Origin: Desulfobacteraceae bacterium
GTDB lineage: Bacteria; Desulfobacterota; DSM-4660; Desulfatiglandales; Desulfatiglandaceae
NCBI GenBank assembly: GCA_030589225.1
Contig: JAUUWD010000074.1
Location: forward strand, 1-7,205
DNA length: 7,205 nucleotides
Direction of reading: 5' to 3'
Below the pieces are notes generated by a model. That model was not told where the DNA came from. It searched no databases and was given only the letters and a program-made list of their open reading frames with translations. A program made the position numbers and the translations under genes. Below are positions 1 to 6,040 of the stretch, in pieces (positions within the stretch are counted from its first letter, which is position 1; every line of letters begins with the position of its first letter).

Positions 1-141
1 GGCCCATGCGTCCGCATCGTCCACAATGAAGATCTTAACCTCGTGACCTTTTTCCCTGGCGATCTTGGCAAATTGGAGCGCCCTGGTAGCAGCCCCTGCC
101 TTCTCGAATCCTTTCGAAATGATAAAAAGGAACTTTTCCAT
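1..141 (-). CDS. DsrE/DsrF-like family protein (N-terminal part, cut by window edge)
   Basis: The visible 47 residues begin MEKFLFIISKGFEKAGAAT and run through a helix (ALQFAKIAREKGHEV) into a strand ending IFIVDDADAW. This beta-strand, glycine/alanine-rich turn, helix, hydrophobic strand order is typical of the small DsrE/DsrF/TusD-like fold. Such proteins act in cytoplasmic sulfur relay or as small peroxiredoxin-like partners of sulfur metabolism. The start ATG (139-141) is preceded by a good ribosome site, AGGTG, five bases upstream. The C-terminal half, where a catalytic cysteine would lie in DsrE or TusD, is outside the window, so sulfur-carrier activity cannot be judged. It is transcribed away from the toxin-antitoxin island. 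The family call is from fold pattern and is fairly secure; the exact subfamily is not. Confidence 0.7.
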   Translation of the reverse strand, partial: MEKFLFIISKGFEKAGAATRALQFAKIAREKGHEVKIFIVDDADAWA

Positions 142-298
142 GTTTTCACCTACTTTACAGGCTTAATTCTATGCAAAAGAATACAGAGGCTTTAACGAGG
201 CCTTGTTTCTTTTCGTTTTTAATTATGCAGGCATATCTATCATAATTCCTTCAATCTCTGCAAGAATTTTATCATTCTTACTTCGGTTAAAGAGGCCT
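142..298. other. AT-rich divergent intergenic segment, no supported gene
   Basis: This stretch separates the start of the minus-strand DsrE-like gene from the first operator copy of the plus-strand toxin-antitoxin operon. It should hold the DsrE promoter, but no convincing -35/-10 pair is seen on the minus strand. A minus-strand frame at 223-300 is open for 26 codons but directly follows a stop and has no ribosome site at its start, so it is not called as a gene. Confidence 0.4.
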
Positions 299-349
299 GT
301 TCATTTTCTTAATTCGTTCATTTTTCGTGAACAAACAGCATCTCTGAAC
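299..349. promoter_or_regulatory. Upstream four-half-site operator copy
   Basis: Four pentamers are arranged symmetrically about base 324: GTTCA at 299-303 and 316-320, then TGAAC at 328-332 and 345-349. The spacings are 12, 7 and 12 bases, exactly those of the operator at 416-466, yet the bases between the half-sites differ substantially. Conservation of half-sites and geometry but not of spacers points to a protein-binding site rather than a simple duplication. The likely ligand is the winged-helix AbiEi-like regulator encoded just downstream, since AbiEi antitoxins are known to repress their own promoter through inverted repeats. Which promoter this distal copy controls is not visible; it may allow looping or cooperative binding. 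Confidence 0.6.
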
Positions 350-406
350 ATAAAACCATAATATACTGATATCAATGCTATAATAATTTTAAGCTAAATA
401 TTTTAA

Positions 407-435
407 TTGACTTTTGTTCATTATATTGCTATGTT
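407..435 (+). promoter_or_regulatory. Sigma70-like promoter of the toxin-antitoxin operon
   Basis: A -35 box TTGACT (407-412) is followed after 17 bases by a -10 box TATGTT (430-435). Transcription would start near 442, in the middle of the palindrome at 414-468, and give a leader of roughly 37 bases before the chosen ATG at 479. The -10 box and start region are fully covered by the operator, the arrangement expected for autorepression. Box matches are moderate (5 of 6 and 4 of 6), but position and spacing are convincing. Confidence 0.6.
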
Positions 436-468
436 CGTTATTAATGAACATGGCAATATAATGAACAA
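414..468. promoter_or_regulatory. 55-base near-perfect palindromic operator over the promoter
   Basis: The palindrome is centred on base 441, with 27-base arms (414-440 and 442-468). Only two positions break Watson-Crick symmetry (430/452 and 437/445), and both are T/G pairs. Inside it lie half-sites GTTCA (416-420), GTTCG (433-437), TGAAC (445-449) and TGAAC (462-466), with 12/7/12-base spacing identical to the copy at 299-349. It overlaps the -10 box and the expected transcription start, so bound regulator would block polymerase. The dyad ends just before the ribosome site of the antitoxin gene; in RNA only the right half would be transcribed, so it acts as a DNA site rather than an RNA hairpin. 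The assignment to the AbiEi-like protein is inference. Confidence 0.75.
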
Positions 469-478
469 GGGCGAGACA

Positions 479-1510
479 ATGAAACTAAAAAGGGGAAATA
501 CAGAGACAGGCATCCTAAAAAAAGCTTTGGAGGCATTTAAGAAAACTACCAATTTAAATACCACAATTCGCCAAAGCCTGTATGGACGCGATGCAGAATT
601 TGAAGTTTTGCTGAACGACAAAAAGTTGAAATTTGCTGTTGAAGTAAAAGAAAATGTTACACGAACCTTGATTGGAACGTTTTATCATCAAAGATTGTTA
701 AGCATTCAACACGCAGACACAGTTATTATCACTAGATACATTAACCCCCAAATCGCAGATCTGATGAAGGAAGATGATATTCCATTTATTGATACAGCAG
801 GTAATGCATACATCAATAAACCTCCCCTCTTTATATTTGTTAAAGGAAACAAGATTCCCGAAAAAGATCATGTAAAGCCTCCAGCACGGGCATTCCGACC
901 GGCAGGACTACAAGTTATTTTCGCTCTTTTAACGAATAAAGATCTGGAAAATGTTACATATCGAGAAATTGCCAGAAAGGCAGATGTTGCATTGGGTACT
1001 GTAGACCGGGTTATGAGAGACTTAAGGCAAATGGGTTATTTGATTGAAATGGGAAAACGTGGTCGCCGATTAACCGACAAATTCAATTTATTTATTCGAT
1101 GGGTTAATGCATATCCGGAAGAATTGAGGCCAAAAAAGCTAATAGGCAGATATAGGGCCGACACTTTTGACTGGTGGAAACAAGCTGATATCGAAAAGTT
1201 TCAGGCGTACTGGGGTGGTGAGATTGCGGCAACCATGTTGACCAAATACATAAAACCGGAAAAGATTACAATTTACACAAGGCAGCCACTTGGAGAGTTA
1301 ATGTTAAAACACAAAATCCGAAAAGACCCAAAAGGAAACATTGAGATTTACGAAGTGTTTTGGGAATTTGAATATCCTTGGAAACATAAAAATATAGCGC
1401 CCCCTATTTTGATTTACGCTGATTTATTAGCCACTGGCGATACAAGGAATATCGAAACAGCTGATATTATATATGAGCAAGCAATTGATCGATTTATCGG
1501 GAAAGATTGA
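479..1510 (+). CDS. Type IV toxin-antitoxin AbiEi-family antitoxin/transcriptional regulator
   Basis: The protein has 343 residues. Residues 1-125 form an alpha/beta domain with the pattern DAEFEVLL (38-45), FAVEVKE (52-58), ADTVIITRYI (79-88) and IPFIDTAGNAYI (101-112). The spaced D/E and E-x-K residues resemble a PD-(D/E)XK nuclease core, perhaps inactive. A winged helix spans about 142-197, with recognition-helix residues ALGTVDRVMRDLRQMGYL and a basic wing (GKRGRR). The remaining C-terminal alpha/beta region matches the large AbiEi form (COG4861/PF09952 type) from memory. It should neutralise the downstream nucleotidyltransferase and repress the operon. ATG 479 is chosen because AAGG lies 8 bases upstream and because starts at 407, 431 and 461 fall inside the promoter or operator. 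It overlaps the toxin gene by 38 bases. Confidence 0.82.
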   Translation: MKLKRGNTETGILKKALEAFKKTTNLNTTIRQSLYGRDAEFEVLLNDKKLKFAVEVKENVTRTLIGTFYHQRLLSIQHADTVIITRYINPQIADLMKEDDIPFIDTAGNAYINKPPLFIFVKGNKIPEKDHVKPPARAFRPAGLQVIFALLTNKDLENVTYREIARKADVALGTVDRVMRDLRQMGYLIEMGKRGRRLTDKFNLFIRWVNAYPEELRPKKLIGRYRADTFDWWKQADIEKFQAYWGGEIAATMLTKYIKPEKITIYTRQPLGELMLKHKIRKDPKGNIEIYEVFWEFEYPWKHKNIAPPILIYADLLATGDTRNIETADIIYEQAIDRFIGKD

Positions 1511-2342
1511 TAGCCTCATTTTTGAGATTCTTGAAACTATCGAAAAGGTTTCTCAATCTTTGTCGATGGATTTTTTCGTAGTCGGTGCGACAGCACGTGA
1601 TATCATTTTAGAATGCGCCTATGGTATCTCAACCATGCGCGCAACCCAGGATATTGACTTAGGGGTTCGAGTGTCAAATTGGAAACAATTTGAAAAGTTT
1701 AAAGAAGGCTTAATAAAGACGGGTAGGTTCAATTCTACGAAAGAAGTTCAACGACTCAGGTATAAAGCTGATTTCCCAGTTGATATCATTCCGTTTGGAA
1801 AAATTGCTGATCCAAAGGAGTTATTCACCTGGCCACCGGAACACGAAATTGAGATGAATATTCTTGGCTTTAATGAATCATATGAACATTCTATGTTAGT
1901 GAGGTTGAAGGCAGAACCACTTCTTGAAGTGCGTTTTGTGTCTTTAGCTGGGTTAGCCATAATGAAAATAATTGCATGGTACGACAAATACCCACTTCGC
2001 AAAAGTGATGCGAAGGATTTGTCACTGCTGATCCGTAATTATTTGGCAGCAGGGAATGAAAATCGTGTATATAGTCAAGAATCAGACCTAATTGTGGATG
2101 ATTTTGATTACGAAGGTGTGAGCGCAAGGTTGCTTGGGAGAGATATTGCGGCTATTTTACACCGCAAAACTTTGGAAGTTATTATAGGAATACTAAATTC
2201 TGAGACAGGTAACCAATCCCGTTACAGACTAATCGAACATATGGTCAAGGACTCCGAAAACTTTGATTATGATTTTGAGGAAATTCTAAAACTTCTTGAA
2301 AGTCTTAAAATAGGTTTGTTGGAAAGATCTAAAAAGGTCTAA
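1473..2342 (+). CDS. Nucleotidyltransferase AbiEii/AbiGii-type toxin
   Basis: The protein has 289 residues and is of the DNA polymerase beta-like nucleotidyltransferase superfamily (COG4914-like, from memory). Visible motifs are FVVGATARDIIL (35-46), the metal-binding D60-I-D62 in RATQDIDLGV, a third carboxylate D104 in FPVDIIPFGK, the WPPEHEIEMNILGF segment (120-133), and the C-terminal lysine/aspartate helix LAIMKIIAWYDK then KSDAKDLSLLI (161-187). All catalytic carboxylates are present, so it looks active. AbiEii relatives transfer nucleotides to RNA targets and cause reversible growth arrest; the target here is unknown. The gene begins inside the end of the antitoxin frame with no clear ribosome site before ATG 1473, so translation is probably coupled. 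A later ATG at 1566 would leave the catalytic core nearly intact and cannot be excluded as the start. Confidence 0.82.
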   Translation: MSKQLIDLSGKIDSLIFEILETIEKVSQSLSMDFFVVGATARDIILECAYGISTMRATQDIDLGVRVSNWKQFEKFKEGLIKTGRFNSTKEVQRLRYKADFPVDIIPFGKIADPKELFTWPPEHEIEMNILGFNESYEHSMLVRLKAEPLLEVRFVSLAGLAIMKIIAWYDKYPLRKSDAKDLSLLIRNYLAAGNENRVYSQESDLIVDDFDYEGVSARLLGRDIAAILHRKTLEVIIGILNSETGNQSRYRLIEHMVKDSENFDYDFEEILKLLESLKIGLLERSKKV

Positions 2343-2345
2343 ACA

Positions 2346-2438
2346 ATGTGGTTAACTGATTTTATTCAAGATATTGTGGTACATCAGTTTGATTCGAATG
2401 CCTTTATTAAGGCATACATTGTTGGGGGATCCGTTTGA
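2346..2438 (+). pseudogene. Truncated third gene of the operon, nucleotidyltransferase-like start
   Basis: This 30-codon frame starts three bases after the toxin stop and has a ribosome site AAAGG 8 bases before its ATG (2333-2337), so it is placed as a true operon member. The peptide starts MWLTDFIQDIVVHQF and ends KAYIVGGSV, directly followed by TGA. The helix followed by a hydrophobic strand ending GGS is how minimal nucleotidyltransferases begin, just before the catalytic D-x-D. No other frame downstream supplies the expected D-x-D, so the core seems deleted rather than shifted by one base. It is probably a remnant of a second nucleotidyltransferase or a third toxin-antitoxin component. 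A genuine 30-residue peptide is possible but less likely. Confidence 0.45.
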
Positions 2439-2467
2439 TATCAAAGGATTTATGTGGTCTGTGATAG

Positions 2468-2629
2468 ATAGTAGATACATATGATTTTGGGTCGCCGCAA
2501 TACATCACAATATATGGACAAGGAAAAACGGAGCCAATCCTGAGACTACCCAAGTACATGTTTCTGGAGGATTGTATAGTTCAGAGGAGTCAAGAGGCAG
2601 GATTACGTAGAGTTTGGTACCTGAAATCT
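2468..2629 (+). pseudogene. Possible coding remnant downstream of the truncated third gene
   Basis: Between the truncated third gene and the end of the convergent gene, the frame beginning at 2468 is open for more than 50 codons before it runs antisense into that gene. Its translation includes stretches such as YITIYGQGKTEPILRLPKY and MFLEDCIVQRSQEAGLRRVW, which read like ordinary protein rather than noise. It has no start codon with a ribosome site and lies in a different frame from the truncated peptide at 2346-2438. It could be the C-terminal remains of the same lost gene after an internal deletion. I do not recognise a family. Chance openness remains possible. Confidence 0.25.
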
Positions 2630-3745
2630 TCACTTGGTTTGGGAATTATCAAAGGTGGAAACCAGTCTTTTCGCCATCTTAGGAACCGTGGTGGTAGCCC
2701 ACGCCTTAAATGCCTCAGCCTGGGGGCTGGATGACTTCGCTACGAGTTTTGGGATTGCATAGTGCACGACAAGCAATTGCTTCACCTTGCCTCCTTTTTT
2801 TGTATCAAGCAGTATGTTGCCTTTCTCTTTGTCCTCAAGCATTTTCAGGAACTTTTGCGGCATTCCAAGATGCAAAATCTTGCCCACATGATCTGCAAAA
2901 AACCATGCGTTATTTCTCTTGTCAAACATCGTCTTGGTGTCTACGCCTCTAAATTTTAGAGTTACAATGTAGGGCCTTAAGCCTATCTTCTCTTCGGGAC
3001 CTTTATAAGCGCCCCAATCTTTGATTCTTGGACCACTGTACGGTCTGAGGACCAGCTTGACCGTTCCTTTTCTGCCCGGCTCGTCTTTAGGAATGAATTA
3101 GACACGGTAGGTTTCTGTCTCTTTCCGTCCCACTTGGGGAATGAGAACGAGCTTGTATTTGTTCCCGTCCGGGTCTATCAATCCCCCCATCACATTAAGA
3201 CGCAAGTGTTTGGGAAGCCCAATGTCATCAAGTTCATTGGTACGTGGGGGTTCATCCGCCTTTTTTACTCTTTTGATGCTTAATTCATCGTCATCAGCCT
3301 GTGTAGCCCCCCAACTTACTTTTATAGACCGATTGAAAATTGTATCATCGGAACTGTTATATACCTCGAACTCGCACCTACCCCTCCCTAGTTCCCTGTT
3401 AAACTCAATTGTCTCTGGAATCACAAGTAATGGCTCAGACAAGGTTTCACTAAGGTGAGTAAAGATTTGACTTCCCACATACTGAAAGAAGCCCAGATAA
3501 TACAAAACTAAGATAACTATGCCAGGAAAGATTATCCATGCAGGTTTTTCTAGCAGTTTCCTGGGAACGAGAGTTTTCCAGCTAGGCCTGTCCCTCAATC
3601 TCTCAACGTCGTCCAAGAATACATAGGTTTTTTTCTTCTTTTTGACTGAGTAAAGCTTGCCTTTGGCAATGAGCTTATCTACCCCTTCTTGACTAGTGCC
3701 AAGGATCTCAGCAGCTTTCTTGAGTGTGATTCTTTCCTTCTCCAC
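2630..3745 (-). pseudogene. HTH-transmembrane-BRO-N-like protein interrupted by an in-frame TAA
   Basis: The start is GTG at 3743-3745 with AGGA 8 bases upstream. Residues 5-51 form an excisionase/MerR-like helix-turn-helix (ITLKKAAEILGTSQEGVDKL, then a basic stretch and YVFLDDVERLR). A single transmembrane helix follows at about 69-90 (AWIIFPGIVILVLYYLGFF), then a soluble, probably beta-rich domain. At codon 216 (3098-3100) there is a TAA stop. The same frame continues for 155 further codons to TGA at 2630-2632. This continuation starts FIPKDEPGRKGTVKLVLRPY and ends in a BRO-N-like domain (about 260-357: LKFRGVD, NAWFFADHVGKIL, LEDKEKGNILLDT, SPQAEAFKAWATTTV). The later ATG at 2927-2929 lacks a ribosome site and would cut the first strand of BRO-N, so a separate downstream gene is unlikely. 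A 215-residue truncated HTH/membrane protein may still be made. Confidence 0.65.
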
Positions 3746-3792
3746 TGATCTGTTCCTGGGATGTAATAAAACAAGGGAGACTAGATTCGCAG

Positions 3793-3822
3793 AGTATAGC
3801 TATCTCCTATGTGCTAAGCCAA
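3793..3822 (-). promoter_or_regulatory. Candidate promoter of the HTH/BRO-N gene
   Basis: Read on the minus strand, TTGGCT (3817-3822) is followed after 18 bases by TATACT (3793-3798). Transcription would begin near 3786, about 40 bases before the GTG start. The -10 box is good (5 of 6) and the -35 box weak (3 of 6), so this is only a candidate. Confidence 0.25.
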
Positions 3823-4288
3823 CCAGATGGTGGTAGCAGTCTAGCAGAACCCAATCAGTCTCCTATTCGTGGCTCCCCCAAAAGCAAAAGAATAATACAA
3901 GATGTTGTGATACACTTTACGCACATGGAACCCGAATGACAATTAACAGATAAACCCAGGTGTTTAGGCCATTACAACATATAGTATTTTTCGCTTCTGC
4001 CCAATCCAACTCGCTGATCTATATTATTGCCATAAGGCGCTTTCCGATCGTATATAATCTCTGTAAAGATTGCAAACTAACTGTTTGATAATTTTTACTT
4101 TTTATTTCTCCACTGAAATAGATGCCCGCGGTTCTCTGCATTTTTTGAAAACGGAGATCGTTAGTTTAGACCAAAGCCACAGTATCTATGAATTACGAGC
4201 GTTATATAGGAAACAGGGTATCCCGTTTGAGTGGAAATATACGAAGAGCTAAACTGAAAGGCAGGAGCACAATCCGTTGCTAATAAAT
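3823..4288. other. Gene-poor intergenic stretch with one doubtful coding remnant
   Basis: About 470 bases lie between the candidate promoter of the HTH/BRO-N gene and the nfnB terminator. No RNA gene, insertion-sequence end or convincing gene is visible. One plus-strand frame is open at 4070-4252 (60 codons, TTG start, no ribosome site). Its second half (IYELRALYRKQGIPFEW) has a protein-like look, so it may be the tail of a decayed gene whose 5' part is lost; I cannot name a family. The stretch probably marks the junction between the accessory island and the metabolic genes. Confidence 0.4.
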
Positions 4289-4323
4289 GGGAATAGGGGC
4301 GATATAGAATCTCCCCTATTCCC
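4289..4323 (-). terminator. Hairpin terminator after nfnB
   Basis: Perfect 11-base arms GGGAATAGGGG (4289-4299) and CCCCTATTCCC (4313-4323) enclose a 13-base loop. On the minus strand the stem is followed by ATTTATTAG, a T-rich though not pure T tract. It begins 35 bases past the nfnB stop codon. This fits an intrinsic terminator for the nfn operon, and it may also stop transcription arriving from the other side. Confidence 0.7.
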
Positions 4324-4358
4324 TGAATTGCCGATTTTAGGTCACAAAGAGGGCTTTA

Positions 4359-5771
4359 TTACCACCCCCATGTGAGGTACTGGTGTATGGAATCGGAGGC
4401 AGCCCTCCCTGCCCCCATGGCCAGAATGACCGTGGCTGAACCGGTTACAATATCTCCACCGGCCCAGACGCCTTTTTTAGTGGTCTTGCCCGTCTCCGGA
4501 TCGGCAATGACATAACCCCACCTGTTCAGTTCCAACCCTTCGGTGGACTGGGTCAAAAGGGGATTGGCCCCTGCGCCTACCGCAATAACAGCCAGGTCAC
4601 ATTCTAATTGAAATTCAGAGCCCTTGATAGGTACCGGACGGCGCCGTCCGGATTCATCCGGCTCCCCCAATTCCATCTTAAGGCACTCCATTCCCGTTAC
4701 GCGGCCATTTTCATCTCCTATGAACTTGGTCGGTGCGGTCAGGAGGTAGAATTCAATGCCTTCCTCTTCTGCATGATGGATTTCAGCGGCTCGAGCAGGC
4801 ATTTCCTCACGGGAACGACGGTAAACGATTCGCACCACGTCTGCACCCAGACGCATGGCGGTTCGCGCCGAATCCATAGCTACATTTCCGGCCCCGAACA
4901 CGGCGACGTTTTTGCCCTTGGCAATGGGGGTGTCATATTCGGGAAATAGATACGCCTTCATAAGATTGGACCTGGTCAGGTACTCATTGGCTGAGTAGAT
5001 ACCTATGAGGTTTTCACCCGGTATGTTCATAAAACGCGGCAGACCGGCGCCTACGCCAACGTAGACGGCATCATATCCCTGTTCAAAAAGTTCATCTATG
5101 GATACGATCCGCCCTACTACTGCATTACATTCCAGTTTTGCGCCAAGCCTTTCAAGGAAATTCACTTCTGAAAAAACAATCTCTTTGGGAAGTCTGAATT
5201 CGGGAATACCATATACAAGGACCCCACCGGGCTTGTGAAAGGCCTCGAATATTGTCACGTCATGGCCCTTGAGAGTTAGGTCTCCGGCTACGGTCAACCC
5301 TGATGGACCGGATCCTACTACAGCCACCCGTTTTCCGGTGGGCTTGGCCTTTGGGGGCAGTTCCCCAGTACCATGCTCGCGCTCGAGGTCGGCAACAAAA
5401 CGCTCCAGATTACCAATGGCTACCGGTTCTCCTTTCTTGGCGAGGACACATACGCCCTCACATTGGTCTTCTTGCGGACAAACCCTGCCGCACACAGCCG
5501 GAAGGCCGTTTTTCTCCCATAATTTGCGAATGGATTTGGTGAATTCACCTTCCTTGATGAGTTTTATAAATGCTGGGATATCTATAGATACCGGGCATCC
5601 TGAAATACATGTGGGCTTTTTGCATTGAATGCATCTTTCAGCCTCCTTCATGGCCAATTCCTTAGAATACCCTAACGGAACCTCATTAAAATTCCGTCTT
5701 CTAACGTCAGGCTCCTGTTCCGGCATTGGTTGTCTGGGAATTTTTTCTTTTTTAACTTTTTTTTCTGCCAT
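4359..5771 (-). CDS. nfnB: NADPH-dependent ferredoxin:NAD oxidoreductase large subunit (NfnB/SudA; GltD-like)
   Basis: The protein has 470 residues and is homologous to the glutamate synthase small subunit. Cysteines C47, C50, C55, C59 and C94, C98, C104, C108 supply two [4Fe-4S] sites. A Rossmann FAD motif GSGPSG lies at 153-158, an NAD(P)H-binding motif GAGNVA at 293-298 followed by YRRSREEMPAR (317-327, arginines suiting NADPH phosphate), and the terminal FAD motif GVWAGGDIVTGSATV at 434-448. With NfnA it forms the cytoplasmic flavin-bifurcating enzyme that couples reduced ferredoxin plus NADH to NADPH formation. The start is ATG 5769-5771, with GGAGG five bases upstream; a TTG/ATG pair 12-15 bases earlier overlaps that ribosome site and is rejected. 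A GltD or sulfide dehydrogenase role is possible, but the nearby NfnA partner and no visible GltB favour Nfn. Confidence 0.88.
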   Translation of the reverse strand: MAEKKVKKEKIPRQPMPEQEPDVRRRNFNEVPLGYSKELAMKEAERCIQCKKPTCISGCPVSIDIPAFIKLIKEGEFTKSIRKLWEKNGLPAVCGRVCPQEDQCEGVCVLAKKGEPVAIGNLERFVADLEREHGTGELPPKAKPTGKRVAVVGSGPSGLTVAGDLTLKGHDVTIFEAFHKPGGVLVYGIPEFRLPKEIVFSEVNFLERLGAKLECNAVVGRIVSIDELFEQGYDAVYVGVGAGLPRFMNIPGENLIGIYSANEYLTRSNLMKAYLFPEYDTPIAKGKNVAVFGAGNVAMDSARTAMRLGADVVRIVYRRSREEMPARAAEIHHAEEEGIEFYLLTAPTKFIGDENGRVTGMECLKMELGEPDESGRRRPVPIKGSEFQLECDLAVIAVGAGANPLLTQSTEGLELNRWGYVIADPETGKTTKKGVWAGGDIVTGSATVILAMGAGRAASDSIHQYLTWGW

Positions 5772-5884
5772 ACTATCCTCCATCAAACCTATCCAAAATC
5801 ATTAATAAATGTTGCTGTGACAGTCTGAAAGTAATTAGTGCCCGACCGAAAACTGTTATTTTTCCCAATCTCTACGTCAGACTC

Positions 5885-5932
5885 AAATTATAATCCTCGA
5901 AATACTTCAATGTATTTCTGTGGTTATAATTT
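5885..5932. repeat. 48-base imperfect hairpin between nfnA and nfnB
   Basis: Two 21-base arms (5885-5905 and 5912-5932) flank a six-base loop TTCAAT. The outer nine pairs (AAATTATAA) and inner seven (GAAATAC) are perfect. The middle has two T/G pairs and two mismatches. There is no T-run immediately after either side typical of a terminator, although the arms themselves are AT-rich. It sits inside an unusually long gap of this two-gene unit, and may be a small dispersed palindromic element, an RNA-processing or stabilising hairpin, or a regulator site for nfnB. Which one cannot be settled from a single copy. Confidence 0.55.
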
Positions 5933-6040
5933 TCGCCTTCCTTGATCTTGGAAAAAATTCCTAGTTTTCGTTCAGACACTAATAACGAATAAAGTTTCTA
6001 CCTGGGCCGGGAATCTGGAGTGATGAATTCGGACAGCCTC

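Noticed and set aside
223..300. Minus-strand 26-codon open stretch ending ILAEIEGIMIDMPA, between the operator and the DsrE-like gene
   Set aside because: It starts directly after a stop, lacks a ribosome site, is short and overlaps the operator region; chance openness in AT-rich DNA is the simpler reading.
379..384. Perfect TATAAT between the two operator copies
   Set aside because: No -35-like box is found at 16-18 bases upstream, whereas the TTGACT/TATGTT pair at 407-435 has correct spacing and lies under the operator.
299..468. Possible CRISPR-like or tandem repeat made of GTTCA/TGAAC units
   Set aside because: The units are only five bases and are arranged as inverted half-sites in two dyads rather than direct repeats with spacers.
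2710..2959. Plus-strand open frames of 65-80 codons
   Set aside because: They are antisense to the BRO-N-like domain, which has clear family similarity on the minus strand.
5967..5989. Short inverted repeat TTCGTT...AACGAA in the nfnA-nfnB gap
   Set aside because: Six-base arms with an 11-base loop are expected by chance in AT-rich sequence, and no function is suggested by position.
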